Source of the DNA: Xylophilus sp. GOD-11R
Lineage (GTDB): Bacteria > Pseudomonadota > Gammaproteobacteria > Burkholderiales > Burkholderiaceae_C
Length of the DNA: 64,000 nucleotides
Reading direction: 5' to 3'
NCBI RefSeq assembly: GCF_033546935.1
Contig: NZ_CP137854.1
Coordinates: 2,976,001 to 3,040,000 of the forward strand
The position numbers and the translations under genes are program-made. Within the stretch, counting starts at the first letter, position 1; each line of letters starts with the position of its first letter. The notes under the pieces are model-generated. The model was not told the origin of the DNA and ran no database searches. It saw only the letters and a list, made by a program, of their open reading frames with translations. Positions 37,225 to 46,944 of this stretch are shown piece after piece.

Positions 37225-38859
37225 TCAATGGAAGAACTTCGCCGCGCTCAGCAGCGTGCGATAGATGCCCCAGGCCAGCGGAATGCCCACTGCCAGCCAG
37301 GCGATGCCCACCAGGGCGGGGCTGGTAGTGCCACCGCCGCCGCTGCCGGCGCCGACCTGCGAGGCCACGGCTTTCTCATGCGCCAGTTGCTTCTCGACGG
37401 CCAGTTCCTCGTCGCTCATGAAATGCCGCTCGGCCACCGGCCGAATCAGCAGGTTGGCGACCAGGCCGATCGCCAGCATGCCGACCAGGATGTACATGGT
37501 CTGGTTGTAGACCTGTTCGCGCGGGATGCCCAGGCCGAGCTGGTATTCGCGCATGTAGTTGACAACGACGGGCCCCAGGATGCCGGCGGTGGCCCAGGCG
37601 GTGAGCAGGCGGCCATGGATGGCGCCGACGAACTGGGTGCCGAACAGGTCGGCCAGGTAGGCCGGCACCGTAGCGAAGCCGCCGCCGTACATCGACAGGA
37701 TGATGCAGAAAGCGCCCACGAACAGCAGCTGGTTGCCGGCCGAGGCCGAGCCCGGAATGCTGGCGTAGAGCAGGCCGCCGAGCACGAAGAAGATGGCGTA
37801 GGTGAGCTTGCGGCCGAGCTTGTCGGAGATGGTCGCCCAGAAGAAACGCCCGCCGATGTTGAACAGCGACAGCAGCGCGGTGAAACCGCCCGCCACCACC
37901 GCGATGGCCGCGAGCTCGGCCTTGTCGAGTTCGCCGTACTTGCGCGCCGCGCCGATCAGGCTGCCGCCGAAGACTTCCTGCAGCATCGGCGAAGACATGC
38001 CGATCACGCCGATGCCGGCGCTGACGTTCATGCACAGCACCACCCACACCAGCCAGAACTGCGGAATGCCCCAGACCTTGCGCACATGCACATGGCGCTG
38101 GGTGATCATGGCGCGCGAGGCCTGGTCGGCAGGCGGCGTCCAGCCGGCCGGCTTCCAGCCGCTCGGCGGCACGCGGTAACCCAGGGCGCCGGCCATCATG
38201 AAGACGAAGTAGATCAGCGCCATGGCCACGAAGGTCTGCATCACGCCGACATCGGTGGGGGTGGAAAAATGCTTCATCAGGTCCACCGCCAGCGGCGAGC
38301 CGATCATCGCGCCGCCACCGAAACCCATGATGGCCATGCCGGTCGCCATGCCGCGCCGGTCGGGGAACCACTTGATGAGCGTGGACACCGGCGAGATATA
38401 GCCCAGGCCCAGGCCGATGCCGCCGATGACGCCGGAGCCGAGGATCATCAGCCAGAACTGGTGCAGGTGAATGCCGAGCGCCGACAGCAGCATGCCGCCG
38501 CACCAGCACACCGCCGCCACCACGCCGGCCTTGCGCGGTCCGGCGCGTTCCAGCCAGCCGCCCCACAGCGCCGCCGAGCAGCCCAGGAAGACGAAGAACA
38601 GGGTGTACATCCAGCCCAGCGTGGCGATGCGCCAGTCGCAGCCACTGGCGAAGAGCTCGGCGAAGAAACTCATGTCGCGGTCGCAGGCCACCGCTCCGGT
38701 GCCGGTGGTGGCGAGCATTTTCGACAAGGGAAGCCAGAACACCGCAAAGCCATAGGCCATGCCGATGCAGAGATGAATGGCCAGGGCGGCCGGCGGAACC
38801 AGCCAGCGATTGAAGCCGGGGCCGGCGATGGTGCGTTCCTTGTCCAGGAATCCGGGCAT
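37225..38859 (-). CDS. OFA-family (oxalate/formate antiporter-like) MFS transporter
   Basis: A 544-residue major-facilitator protein with 12 membrane helices plus an extra C-terminal helix after a Gly-rich linker (GVAVGIP-like segment, last ~30 residues). OFA features: MAYGFAVFWLPLSKML start and WFPDRRGMATGMAIMGFGGGAMIG in the cytosolic loop. OFA carriers exchange oxalate/formate or move related monocarboxylates. Placed before a molybdoenzyme and fdhD, it may bring in or expel formate-like anions. The start at 38859 has GGGAGA upstream. Confidence 0.9.
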   Translation of the reverse strand: MPGFLDKERTIAGPGFNRWLVPPAALAIHLCIGMAYGFAVFWLPLSKMLATTGTGAVACDRDMSFFAELFASGCDWRIATLGWMYTLFFVFLGCSAALWGGWLERAGPRKAGVVAAVCWCGGMLLSALGIHLHQFWLMILGSGVIGGIGLGLGYISPVSTLIKWFPDRRGMATGMAIMGFGGGAMIGSPLAVDLMKHFSTPTDVGVMQTFVAMALIYFVFMMAGALGYRVPPSGWKPAGWTPPADQASRAMITQRHVHVRKVWGIPQFWLVWVVLCMNVSAGIGVIGMSSPMLQEVFGGSLIGAARKYGELDKAELAAIAVVAGGFTALLSLFNIGGRFFWATISDKLGRKLTYAIFFVLGGLLYASIPGSASAGNQLLFVGAFCIILSMYGGGFATVPAYLADLFGTQFVGAIHGRLLTAWATAGILGPVVVNYMREYQLGLGIPREQVYNQTMYILVGMLAIGLVANLLIRPVAERHFMSDEELAVEKQLAHEKAVASQVGAGSGGGGTTSPALVGIAWLAVGIPLAWGIYRTLLSAAKFFH

Positions 38860-39031
38860 GGGTGATGTCTCCCTCAGATGTTGGTATGGGCCGCGAGGCA
38901 CTCGGGCCTCGTCAGGGGCGCGGAGTGTCGATGGGGCGCCCGGATGTGTCAAATTGCATCTGGACATGATCCCATTCGCAAAAGTGATCGAAGCGGCGCA
39001 GACCGTCCATGCGCCGCTCGGACCGGCGCCG

Positions 39032-39979
39032 CTAGTCGCTGGGCGGGGCGCCGCTGTGCTCGGCCAGTTGCGCCCGCCAGGCGCCGGTGTCGAGCAGGGC
39101 CAGCGCGGCCTCGAGCGCGCGCGAAGGCCGCCCGCCCGCGGGCGCCATGAAGCCGATGCCGGTCAGCACCTCCGGGCCGGTCAACGGCAAGGCTTCCAGC
39201 TCGCCGTGCACCCGGATGGTCGCCGCCATGGCGCCCGGCATCACGGCGCAGACGTCGCCGGCCAGCACCGCATGGACCAGGGTCAATACCGAGTTGGTCT
39301 CGATGGCCGGCTGTACCGGCCCGACGCCGGCGGCCGTGAAGGCCTGGTCGATCAGGGTGCGGTTGTGCATGTCGGTCGTCAGCAGACACAGCGGCAGCGC
39401 AGCGGCCTCCTGCCAGGAAACCGGTTCGCCGATGTACGACCCGCCCGCGTCGCGTCCGCGGCAACGCACCAGGTAGTAATGCTCGATGTATTGCGGCCAG
39501 GTCTGCAGCCCGGTGCCGCACTGCTCCGAACGGTCGATGTAGCCCAGCGCCAGGTCGAGCGACAGCGAATCGAGCCCACGCTCCAGATCCTTCGAACTCA
39601 TCGACAGCACCGTCGGCACGATGCCCGGCTGCCCGCGCTGGAGCAGCGCAGCAAAGCGCGCCAGCACCGGCGTGGCGGTCGGCACCGCGGCGATGCGCAG
39701 ACTGCCCCGCACCATGCCGGCGCTGCTGAGCAGCTCCTGCTGCAACACCTCGTGTTCGCGCACCATGCGCTGGGCCGATGCCAGCACCCGTTGCCCTTCG
39801 TGCGTCAGCCCGCCGTAGGCCCGGCCGCGCCGCACGATGACCACGCCGAACTCCTGCTCGAGCGCGCGCAAGGCGTTCGACAGCGCCGGCTGGGTGATGT
39901 GGCAGGCTTCGGCCGCGCGGCCGAAATGGCGGTGTTCGTCGAGCGCCACCAGGTAGCGCAGGGAGGCCAGCAGGTTCAT
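39032..39979 (-). CDS. LysR-family transcriptional regulator (CbbR/OxyR-like)
   Basis: A 315-residue LysR protein, start MNLLASLRYLVALDEHRHFGRAAEACHITQPALSNAL (helix-turn-helix about 18-37). A second ATG four codons upstream (39991) is also possible. Encoded upstream of, and in the same orientation as, the OFA gene with a gap of 172 bp, so it may control the OFA/molybdoenzyme cluster. Confidence 0.9.
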   Translation of the reverse strand: MNLLASLRYLVALDEHRHFGRAAEACHITQPALSNALRALEQEFGVVIVRRGRAYGGLTHEGQRVLASAQRMVREHEVLQQELLSSAGMVRGSLRIAAVPTATPVLARFAALLQRGQPGIVPTVLSMSSKDLERGLDSLSLDLALGYIDRSEQCGTGLQTWPQYIEHYYLVRCRGRDAGGSYIGEPVSWQEAAALPLCLLTTDMHNRTLIDQAFTAAGVGPVQPAIETNSVLTLVHAVLAGDVCAVMPGAMAATIRVHGELEALPLTGPEVLTGIGFMAPAGGRPSRALEAALALLDTGAWRAQLAEHSGAPPSD

Positions 39980-40044
39980 CCGGCGCAGCATAGCCACCCC
40001 TGTCGCCGGCCGGGATATGGATGAACCCAGGTCCAGCCGAGTCC

Positions 40045-41148
40045 TCAGGTGTCGGAGCTGACCGCGATGGTCGGGAACCGGGTCGAATAGTCCTTGCCCT
40101 TGCCGGCGATGCTCACCGCCACTTTGCGCGCGATGGCCTTGTAGATGGCCGCGTTGGCACCGTCCGGCTCGGCCGCCACGGTGGGCGTACCGCCGTCGGC
40201 CTGCTGGCGGATCGCGATCGACAGCGGCAGCGCGCCCAGGTAGTCCATGGCGTAGTCGGCCGCGATGCGCTGGCCGCCGCCCTCGCCGAAGATGTGTTCG
40301 GCATGGCCGCATTGGCTGCATACGTGCACCGCCATGTTCTCCACCACGCCGAGCAAGGGCACGCCCACCTTTTCGAACATCTTCACGCCTTTGCGCGCAT
40401 CGATCAGCGCGATGTCCTGCGGCGTGGTGACGATGACGGCGCCGGCCAGCGGCACGCGCTGCGACAGGGTCAGCGCGATGTCGCCGGTGCCGGGCGGCAT
40501 GTCGACGACGAGGTAGTCCAGGTCCTTCCAGTTGGTCTGGCGCAGCAGCTGCTCCAGTGCCTGCGTGGCCATGGGGCCGCGCCAGATCATGGCCTGGTCC
40601 GGCTCGATCAGGAACCCGATGGAAATCAGCTGCAGCCCGTGCGCGGCGATCGGGTCCATGCTCTTGCCATCGGTGCTGGCGGGCTTCTGGCCGGCAACGC
40701 CCAGCATGGTCGGCACGCTGGGGCCGTAGATGTCGGCGTCGAGCAGGCCGACGCGCGCCCCCTCCGCGGCCAGGGCCAGGGCCAGATTGGCAGCGGTCGT
40801 GCTCTTGCCGACGCCGCCCTTGCCGGACGCCACCGCCACGATGTTGCGCACCTCGGGCATCGGCTGCAGGCCGCGCTGCACCGAATGCGCGATCACCTTC
40901 ATCTCGAACGCCACATCGACGCCGGTCACGCCGGGCACCGTGCGCACGGCCCGCTCAAGCAGTCCCGCCAGCTCCGCATGCTGGCTCGCGGCCGGGTAGC
41001 CCAGCTCGACGGCCAACCGCACCGCACCGTCGACAGCCACCGTCACTCCCCCGAGCGCGCGCGCCGGCGCCAGGGGCGCGCCGGTGTTCGGATCGATGAC
41101 GGAGGCGATGGCGGATCGGATCTGGGCGTCGGTGGGCGTGGTGCTCAT
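40045..41148 (-). CDS. apbC: Iron-sulfur cluster carrier ATPase ApbC/Mrp
   Basis: A 367-residue P-loop protein that binds and transfers [4Fe-4S] clusters. An N-terminal MIP18-like domain (about 1-90), Walker A ASGKGGVGKSTTA (about 108), and the cluster-binding CxxC in VCSQCGHAEHIFG (about 270). Commonly divergent from metG in Burkholderiales; here about 3.1 kb with two orphan genes separates them. Confidence 0.95.
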   Translation of the reverse strand: MSTTPTDAQIRSAIASVIDPNTGAPLAPARALGGVTVAVDGAVRLAVELGYPAASQHAELAGLLERAVRTVPGVTGVDVAFEMKVIAHSVQRGLQPMPEVRNIVAVASGKGGVGKSTTAANLALALAAEGARVGLLDADIYGPSVPTMLGVAGQKPASTDGKSMDPIAAHGLQLISIGFLIEPDQAMIWRGPMATQALEQLLRQTNWKDLDYLVVDMPPGTGDIALTLSQRVPLAGAVIVTTPQDIALIDARKGVKMFEKVGVPLLGVVENMAVHVCSQCGHAEHIFGEGGGQRIAADYAMDYLGALPLSIAIRQQADGGTPTVAAEPDGANAAIYKAIARKVAVSIAGKGKDYSTRFPTIAVSSDT

Positions 41149-41446
41149 GCTGGAGAAAGAAGAAATGCGCCAAGCGGCGCGAAGGCCGCGAAGTCTACGC
41201 CGGGGCCTCTACCGGTCTCGGCGTAGGGTCGCGCGACCCGGCGGGCGCCACGTCCTCGGCAGCGACCGGGAACTTCAACCACACGGCTTCAAATCAATGG
41301 CACGCCCGTCTCGCAGCGAGCCATCGAGCGAGTCACCTGCCCATCAGGGGCGATGGTCGCGCTCCGGCTCCACCCGCATCGTGCGCGATAGCGCGTGCCC
41401 GTAACGAGCGAGCAAGCCCTGCGCACGAAGATCGGTCATCACCCGC
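41149..41446. other. 298-bp gene-free stretch upstream of apbC
   Basis: No convincing frame. It contains a perfect 14-bp palindrome GGGTCGCGCGACCC at 41226-41239 and an 8-bp inverted repeat CTACGCCG/CGGCGTAG (41195-41202 and 41219-41226). Either could be an apbC operator. The half nearer the orphan genes (41290-41446) shows nothing recognisable. Confidence 0.5.
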
Positions 41447-42787
41447 TCAGGCGGCATGTTGGCGGCCTTGCAGCTGCGCCACCTCCCGGTCGATCACTTT
41501 ATCGATCGCAGCCGCCCCCCGGTTCAGCGCCACGTTCCGGGCTTCGCCCTCGATGGCAAAAACGGACAAATAGCGCTCGAAGGCCAGCCGCCATTCAGCA
41601 CCCAGCTTCTTGGCGTGCTCGACCTTCTCTTGAGGCGACAACTTCTTCCCTGCCAGCGCCTGCTTCAGAAGACCCGGCAATTCCGGTGGAACCCACGCAT
41701 CGGACCTGTTCGCCAGGCTGACCCCGCCGTCGGGCTCCTGGCGCATTGGCAGCAGCATGTCGCGCCAGTATTTCGCGAGTGCCTCTGGAGGCGCGGGCCT
41801 GAAATCACCGGCGTGCTCGGCGCGCGCGCGCCAGCCATCCAGCAAACCAGCGACTCTTGCCAAATACAGGCGGCGCACCGCCTCGACCTGTTCCCGCGCC
41901 AGGCCATTCGCTTCCAGGACGGCGGCCAGCACGTGGTCGCAGATCCAAACCGATCCGCGAATCGACGGCAGCTGGTGGTCCACGTCGTAGCCCGTCTGGT
42001 ACTTTTGCAGCAATAGTTCCATGACATGTGCCATCGCATTGGCGATTGTTTTCGGCGATCTGCCATAAAACGTCTTGCAGTACCGGTCCATGGCCGATGC
42101 CACTTCGACGGCCAGGCTGTCGAACATCACGCGGTCGCCGACCAATTCCGATGGCGCACCTGCCGCGAGGCTGCCCAGGCCCCATTGCGCCAAGGAACGC
42201 TTGATCTCGACGTGCCGGGGCGACGAAATCGGAGGTTGCAAGCGGTTGACCAACTCGTCCGCGCCGTGGCACATGCGACGCCGAAAATCCGCATACGACA
42301 TGCGACCGCCGTCGAGCGCTGCCTGGTAATTGTCAAGTTTGTTCCAAAAGAGTGGCGGCAACTGACACGGGGAGTTCGACGCCTCCAGAAAGAACGTCAG
42401 TTTCTCGACCAGCAATGCCTTCACGCAGCGCGAAGCTTCCGATCGCTCGAATCCCGCGGTCACCAAATCCGAGCACAGGCGGTTGTAGTCGCCGGAGAAT
42501 TCGGAGCGCGGCCCGCCGTAGGCATAACGCAAGGTCGAAGCCATCGCGAAAGGCTCGGCAGAGACCGCCGCCCAGAATGGCGACGCGACGATGCGCTGCC
42601 GCAACGGGTTCTCGCCATTGCCATGGAAATCCGTTGTCGCCGCGGCATTCGCACTCGCATTGGGCAGATTTGCGAAGTGGACATGCTTTTTGGGGACCGG
42701 CTTACCCGGTGGGGGCGGCACTTGAGGACTCGGCTGCGGGCCAAATGGTTTCGCCAACCCTACCGGTGGCATATGCTTAGGAAACAT
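41447..42787 (-). CDS. Orphan PIP-box gene 1: candidate type III effector, paralogue of the next gene
   Basis: A 446-residue protein of no family I recognise. No signal peptide or membrane helix. Residues 1-50 are Pro-rich and probably disordered (GPQPSPQVPPPPGKPVPKK). A paralogous core (about 60-270) follows: SPFWAAVSAEPFAMASTLRYAY, RCVKALLVEKLTFFLE, YADFRRRM, RSLAQWGLGSLAAG. A C-terminal helical extension of about 170 residues is absent from the paralogue. The start ATG lies 67 bp after an exact PIP box. Base composition looks less GC-rich than neighbours. Effector status is inferred from promoter, layout and orphan nature only. Confidence 0.8.
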   Translation of the reverse strand: MFPKHMPPVGLAKPFGPQPSPQVPPPPGKPVPKKHVHFANLPNASANAAATTDFHGNGENPLRQRIVASPFWAAVSAEPFAMASTLRYAYGGPRSEFSGDYNRLCSDLVTAGFERSEASRCVKALLVEKLTFFLEASNSPCQLPPLFWNKLDNYQAALDGGRMSYADFRRRMCHGADELVNRLQPPISSPRHVEIKRSLAQWGLGSLAAGAPSELVGDRVMFDSLAVEVASAMDRYCKTFYGRSPKTIANAMAHVMELLLQKYQTGYDVDHQLPSIRGSVWICDHVLAAVLEANGLAREQVEAVRRLYLARVAGLLDGWRARAEHAGDFRPAPPEALAKYWRDMLLPMRQEPDGGVSLANRSDAWVPPELPGLLKQALAGKKLSPQEKVEHAKKLGAEWRLAFERYLSVFAIEGEARNVALNRGAAAIDKVIDREVAQLQGRQHAA

Positions 42788-42816
42788 GGCTTAGTTCTAG
42801 TATTTGAAAAAACCGC

Positions 42817-42878
42817 AGTGTGGTGACAGGCCGTTGGTCTGGCGCGCGCGCTCACGAACATCCAAGGGCCAGGCCGAA
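42817..42878 (-). promoter_or_regulatory. PIP box and -10 for orphan gene 1
   Basis: Minus strand, 5'-3': TTCGG (42878-42874), 15 bp, TTCGT (42858-42854), 31 bp, CACACT (42822-42817). This fits TTCGB-N15-TTCGB-N30/32-YANNNT, the HrpX/HrpB-regulated promoter consensus, at every defined position. The start codon is 30 bp beyond the hexamer. Confidence 0.75.
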
Positions 42879-42957
42879 GCTCTGCCGAAAGCCGGCTTCA
42901 CTGTGGCGGTCGACCGCAACGCCGGCGAACTCCCCCATCGCCCGCGAAGGGCGCGGC

Positions 42958-43998
42958 TCAGCGGTTGCCGGATTCCGATTCCTTCGGCCATTCGTCCATG
43001 GCAAGTGCTACGGAACGCCGCGCCGCCTCGACATGTTCCGGCGTCGCTCCGGTCGCATCGATGACCGCGAGTGCCACATGCTGGATGACGAACGCACGCT
43101 TGCGCAGCTCGAGTGTCTCGGTGGCGACGTCGACGTTGGCTGCGCTCCGATATGCCGAGGACGGCTGCAACTTTGCCAGTTCCGACCGAACGAATTGCGC
43201 CACGCCTTCTCCAAACTCCTGCGGCGGCCCCCCGCTCAAGGCTCGGCATTTCGTACCGCAGGCACGCGCAAGGCGGGCGCCTTGCACGTCGATTTTCCAG
43301 GCGTCGGCGTCGAAAAGCTGCGGCGGCATGCGCGCCTGGATGCTGCCCATGCCCCACCTCGCGAGCTCACGGCGGTTGTCTGCGTAATGGTTGCGAGGCG
43401 CGGTCCGCACCAGCTGCAGTGCGAGGCCGGAGACCTCTGTCTGCATCTTCCGCCGGAATTCGAGATACGGCATCTCGCGAGCCGCCAGAGCAGCCCGATG
43501 CCGCTCGAAATTGCTTCTGACGTCCGGCGGCAGCATCAAAGGCGAATGAGACGACTCCAGTTGCCCGAGCAAGGCCTCGAGCATCATGTCCTTCAGACAG
43601 CGCAATACCTCGAGGCGGTCGCCTCCCTGGGCCAGCAGCTCGGCACTCAAGCGCTCGTAATCAGGGGAGAACTCGCAACCCGGCCCGTTGTAGGCGTAGC
43701 ACAGGGTGCAGGCCAGTGCGAATGGCTGGTCGGAGATCGCCAGCCAGAACGGCGAGCGCCTGATCCTCTCCTCCAGCGGCGTCGGGCGGCTGCAGCCGCC
43801 GAAATCCGAGGCGGAATCGACACCCGCCTCCGGCATCAGCAGGCCACCGAGCGGGCTGTCGTCGGCCGGAATCGACGGCAGCACGTCTTCCGGCTTCTGA
43901 TCGATGGGCAAACCTGGCGAGGATGGAGATGCGGCGCCCGCCGGAGCGGGGCCGGACGAGTTCAAAAACAAATGCTGTGCGGCGGACAGGGCAGACAA
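42958..43998 (-). CDS. Orphan PIP-box gene 2: candidate type III effector, paralogue of gene 1
   Basis: A 346-residue protein. The N-terminus is Ser/Pro/Ala-rich (SSGPAPAGAASPSSPG), and the core (about 70-280) is clearly paralogous to gene 1: SPFWLAISDQPFALACTLCYAY against SPFWAAVSAEPFAMASTLRYAY, then YLEFRRKM and RRELARWGMGSIQARMPPQL. It lacks gene 1's long tail. TTG at 43998 is preferred because GGAG precedes it by 8 bp and its 67-bp distance to the PIP box equals that of gene 1; GTG at 44007 is the alternative. No known domain. Confidence 0.78.
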   Translation of the reverse strand: MSALSAAQHLFLNSSGPAPAGAASPSSPGLPIDQKPEDVLPSIPADDSPLGGLLMPEAGVDSASDFGGCSRPTPLEERIRRSPFWLAISDQPFALACTLCYAYNGPGCEFSPDYERLSAELLAQGGDRLEVLRCLKDMMLEALLGQLESSHSPLMLPPDVRSNFERHRAALAAREMPYLEFRRKMQTEVSGLALQLVRTAPRNHYADNRRELARWGMGSIQARMPPQLFDADAWKIDVQGARLARACGTKCRALSGGPPQEFGEGVAQFVRSELAKLQPSSAYRSAANVDVATETLELRKRAFVIQHVALAVIDATGATPEHVEAARRSVALAMDEWPKESESGNR

Positions 43999-44027
43999 GG
44001 TTGGCACTCCGTAGTGGGACAGTCCTC

Positions 44028-44089
44028 AGGTTCACCTGGCGATGCCTGCCTGGCGCGCCGACTTCCGAATATCGAAGCCCCACGCCGAA
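44028..44089 (-). promoter_or_regulatory. PIP box and -10-like hexamer for orphan gene 2
   Basis: Minus strand: TTCGG (44089-44085), 15 bp, TTCGG (44069-44065), 31 bp, GAACCT (44033-44028). The PIP box is exact; the hexamer departs from YANNNT only at its first base. Orientation and distance match gene 1. Confidence 0.7.
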
Positions 44090-44277
44090 TCGTGCCGACG
44101 CCAGCGGACTCGCCGTTGCATCGCACTTCCATCCTGCATGCCAGAAATACCGGGACCACCCCGAAACCCGGCTCAGGGCTCGATAGCAGTGGCACGCCGA
44201 AGCCTCGCCGCACTTAAAATCGCGGGCTCGCCCGGCTGTTGCCAGGCCCCTTTCCGGCCCCGTTCGGCATTTCCCCG

Positions 44278-46359
44278 ATGACCTCTCCCCGCCAGCTCTT
44301 CGTCACCACCGCCCTGCCCTACGCCAACGGCAAATTCCATATCGGCCACATCATGGAATACATCCAGGCCGACATCTGGGTGCGCTTCCAGCGCATGCGC
44401 GGCTCGCAAGTGGCTTTCGTCTGCGCCGACGACGCCCATGGCGCGGCCATCACCATCGCGGCCGACAAGGCGGGCGTGACGCCGCAGGCCTTCGTCGCCG
44501 AGATCGCCGCCGGCCGCAAGCCCTACCTCGACGGTTTCCACATCGCCTTCGACAACTGGCATTCCACCGACGGCCCCGAGAACCACGTGCTGGCGCAGGA
44601 CATCTACCGCGACCTGCGCACCGCCGGCCTCATCGAGACCCGCAGCGTCGAGCAGTTCTACGACCCCGAGAAGGGCATGTTCCTGGCCGACCGCTTCATC
44701 AAGGGCGAATGCCCCAACTGCCACGCCAAGGACCAGTACGGCGACAACTGCGAGGTCTGCGGCGCGGTCTACGCGCCCACCGAGCTGATCGAGCCCTACT
44801 CCGCGCTCTCCGGCGCCAAGCCGGTGCTGCGCAGCTCCGACCACTTCTTCTTCAAGCTGTCCGACCCGCGCTGCGAGGCCTTCCTCCAGGAATGGACCGT
44901 CGCGCCCGGCCATGTGCAGCCGGAGGTGCAGAACAAGATCCGCGAATGGCTCTACCAGGACGACGAAGGCAAGGGCGGCCTCGGCGACTGGGACATCAGC
45001 CGCGACGCACCCTACTTCGGCATCGAGATCCCCGACGCGCCGGGCAAATACTTCTACGTCTGGCTCGACGCGCCGGTCGGCTACCTCGCCTCGCTGAAGA
45101 ACTATCTCGACAAGCAGGGCCTGGACTACGCCGGCTACATGGCCCAGCCGGGGCTCGAGCAGGTGCATTTCATCGGCAAGGACATCATCACCTTCCACAC
45201 CCTGTTCTGGCCGGCCATGCTGCACTTCAGCGGCCGCAAGGCGCCCGACGCCATCTACGTGCACGGCCACCTCACGGTCAACAACGAGAAGATGAGCAAG
45301 AGCCGGGGCACCGGCATCGACCCGCTCAAGTACCTGTCGCTCGGCCTGTCGCCGGAACACCTGCGCTACTACCTCGCGGCCAAGCTGAGCGGCCGCAACG
45401 AAGACATCGATTTCAACCCCGACGACTTCGTCGCCCGGGTCAACAGCGACCTGGTCGGCAAGTTCATCAACATCGCTAGCCGCGCCGCCGGCTTCCTCAC
45501 CAAGCGCTTCGAAGGCCGCCTGAGCGCGCCGGCCGGCGCCGACGCCGGACTGCTGGAGCAGCTCCAGGCCCGCGCCGAGGACATCGCCGCGCTCTACGAA
45601 GGCCGCGACACCGCCCGGGCACTGCGCGAAACCATGGCGCTGGCCGACAAGGTCAACGAGTTCGTCGACGCCAACAAGCCCTGGGAACTGGCCAAGCAGG
45701 CCGGCATGGAGTCGCGACTGCAGGACGTCTGCTCCACCTGCATCGAAGCCTTCCGGCTGCTGGCGATCTACCTCAAGCCGGTGCTGCCGGCGCTGGCGGT
45801 GCAGGTCGAGAGCTTCCTGCAGGTCGAGCCGCTGCGCTTCGACGACGCGTCGCGCCTGCTGGGCGCGGGTCACGTCATCGGCACCTACCAGCACCTGATG
45901 CAGCGTGTCGATCCGAAGCTGCTGGAGCAACTGTTCGAGCCCTCCGCGCCTGCCGCACCGCCTGCCGCCGCCGCGGAACCCGCAGCCGACGCGCTGCCCG
46001 GCGGCGAGGCGGTGGCGCCCGTCATCGGCATCGACGACTTCGCCAAGATCGACCTGCGCATCGCCCGCATCGACGCCTGCGAACCAGTAGAAGGCTCGAC
46101 CAAGCTGCTGCGCCTCACGCTCGACGTGGGCGAAGGCCGCCAGCGCAACGTGTTCAGCGGCATCGCTTCGGTCTACCGGCCCGAGCAGCTGGTCGGCAAG
46201 CTCACGGTGATGGTCGCCAACCTGGCGCCGCGCAAGATGAAGTTCGGCGTCAGCGAGGGCATGGTTCTTGCGGCCAGCCACGCCGACGGCAAGGCCCATC
46301 CGGGCATCCATCTGCTGGAGCCGTGGCCCGGTGCCACGCCCGGCATGCGTATCGGTTGA
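44278..46359 (+). CDS. metG: Methionyl-tRNA synthetase
   Basis: A 693-residue class-I synthetase. HIGH motif at 21-24 ([10 protein letters not shown]), zinc knuckles [18 protein letters not shown] (about 145-162), KMSKS in [12 protein letters not shown] (about 337), anticodon domain, then an Ala/Pro linker (about 560-580) and a C-terminal EMAP/Trbp111-type tRNA-binding domain. The ATG at 44278 begins [19 protein letters not shown] -10-like TAAAAT lies at 44215-44220. Confidence 0.97.
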   Translation: MTSPRQLFVTTALPYANGKFHIGHIMEYIQADIWVRFQRMRGSQVAFVCADDAHGAAITIAADKAGVTPQAFVAEIAAGRKPYLDGFHIAFDNWHSTDGPENHVLAQDIYRDLRTAGLIETRSVEQFYDPEKGMFLADRFIKGECPNCHAKDQYGDNCEVCGAVYAPTELIEPYSALSGAKPVLRSSDHFFFKLSDPRCEAFLQEWTVAPGHVQPEVQNKIREWLYQDDEGKGGLGDWDISRDAPYFGIEIPDAPGKYFYVWLDAPVGYLASLKNYLDKQGLDYAGYMAQPGLEQVHFIGKDIITFHTLFWPAMLHFSGRKAPDAIYVHGHLTVNNEKMSKSRGTGIDPLKYLSLGLSPEHLRYYLAAKLSGRNEDIDFNPDDFVARVNSDLVGKFINIASRAAGFLTKRFEGRLSAPAGADAGLLEQLQARAEDIAALYEGRDTARALRETMALADKVNEFVDANKPWELAKQAGMESRLQDVCSTCIEAFRLLAIYLKPVLPALAVQVESFLQVEPLRFDDASRLLGAGHVIGTYQHLMQRVDPKLLEQLFEPSAPAAPPAAAAEPAADALPGGEAVAPVIGIDDFAKIDLRIARIDACEPVEGSTKLLRLTLDVGEGRQRNVFSGIASVYRPEQLVGKLTVMVANLAPRKMKFGVSEGMVLAASHADGKAHPGIHLLEPWPGATPGMRIG

Positions 46360-46381
46360 CTCTCCTCCCGCGAGGTGTTCG

Positions 46382-46594
46382 ATGAAGTTCGCAACCCTGA
46401 TGGCCGGCACCATGCTGGCGAGCGGCCTGTGCGGCTGTGCCGTGGTGGCGGTGGCCGACGCCACGATCAGCGTGGCCGCCACCACGGTGAGCGCTGCTGC
46501 CAGCGTGGCCGGATTGGCGGTCGACGCCACCGTGGGCACGGCCCGTCTCGCCGGCCGGGCGGTCTCGGCTGTCGTGCCGGGTGGCCCCGACTAG
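46382..46594 (+). CDS. Small Ala/Val-rich probable lipoprotein
   Basis: A 70-residue protein with signal peptide MKFATLMAGTMLASGLCGC; Cys19 in LCGC is a plausible, imperfect lipobox. The rest is an alternating Ala/Val/Thr stretch (ATISVAATTVSAAASVAGLAVDATVG). Follows metG by 22 bp. Function unknown. Confidence 0.65.
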   Translation: MKFATLMAGTMLASGLCGCAVVAVADATISVAATTVSAAASVAGLAVDATVGTARLAGRAVSAVVPGGPD

Positions 46595-46687
46595 AACGCC
46601 CGCGCCTTTTTATGACGCAAGTGCGCGCCGGCAGCCGGTAAAATCGCGCTTTCGCCCTTCAGCCCATCGGCTTTCCAGGTCTGCCCC

Positions 46688-46894
46688 ATGCCATTCTTCC
46701 AACGCAAGCACTACACCTCCGAAGCCACCGACTTCATCAACGACCTGAAGAAGCAGCGCCCCACGCTCGACGCCGAGCAACGCGCCGGTCGTGCCCTGCT
46801 GTGGGACAAGAAGGTCGACCGCGACGCCTGGTCCGACTACGACGCGGGCGAGATCAAGCAGAAGCCCTACGTCTACCAGACCGACGCCAGCTGA
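46688..46894 (+). CDS. DUF3460 family protein
   Basis: A 68-residue soluble protein matching DUF3460 (FxRKHYTSEATDFINDLKKQRPTLDAEQRAGRALLWDK). Betaproteobacteria keep it near scpA and panBC; function unknown. A -10-like TAAAAT at 46639-46644 gives it a likely promoter of its own, heading a unit with scpA. Confidence 0.9.
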   Translation: MPFFQRKHYTSEATDFINDLKKQRPTLDAEQRAGRALLWDKKVDRDAWSDYDAGEIKQKPYVYQTDAS

Positions 46895-46944
46895 AAGCCC
46901 GCGCGCACCGGTCTGCCGGTCGCCGCTGACTGACCCTCTCCCGC

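Noticed and set aside
42925..42948. GCGAA-N14-GCGAA on + strand (PIP-like on minus) upstream of gene 1
   Set aside because: The spacer is 14, not 15, and it lies 16 bp farther from the gene than needed. The exact box at 42854-42878 explains the promoter better.
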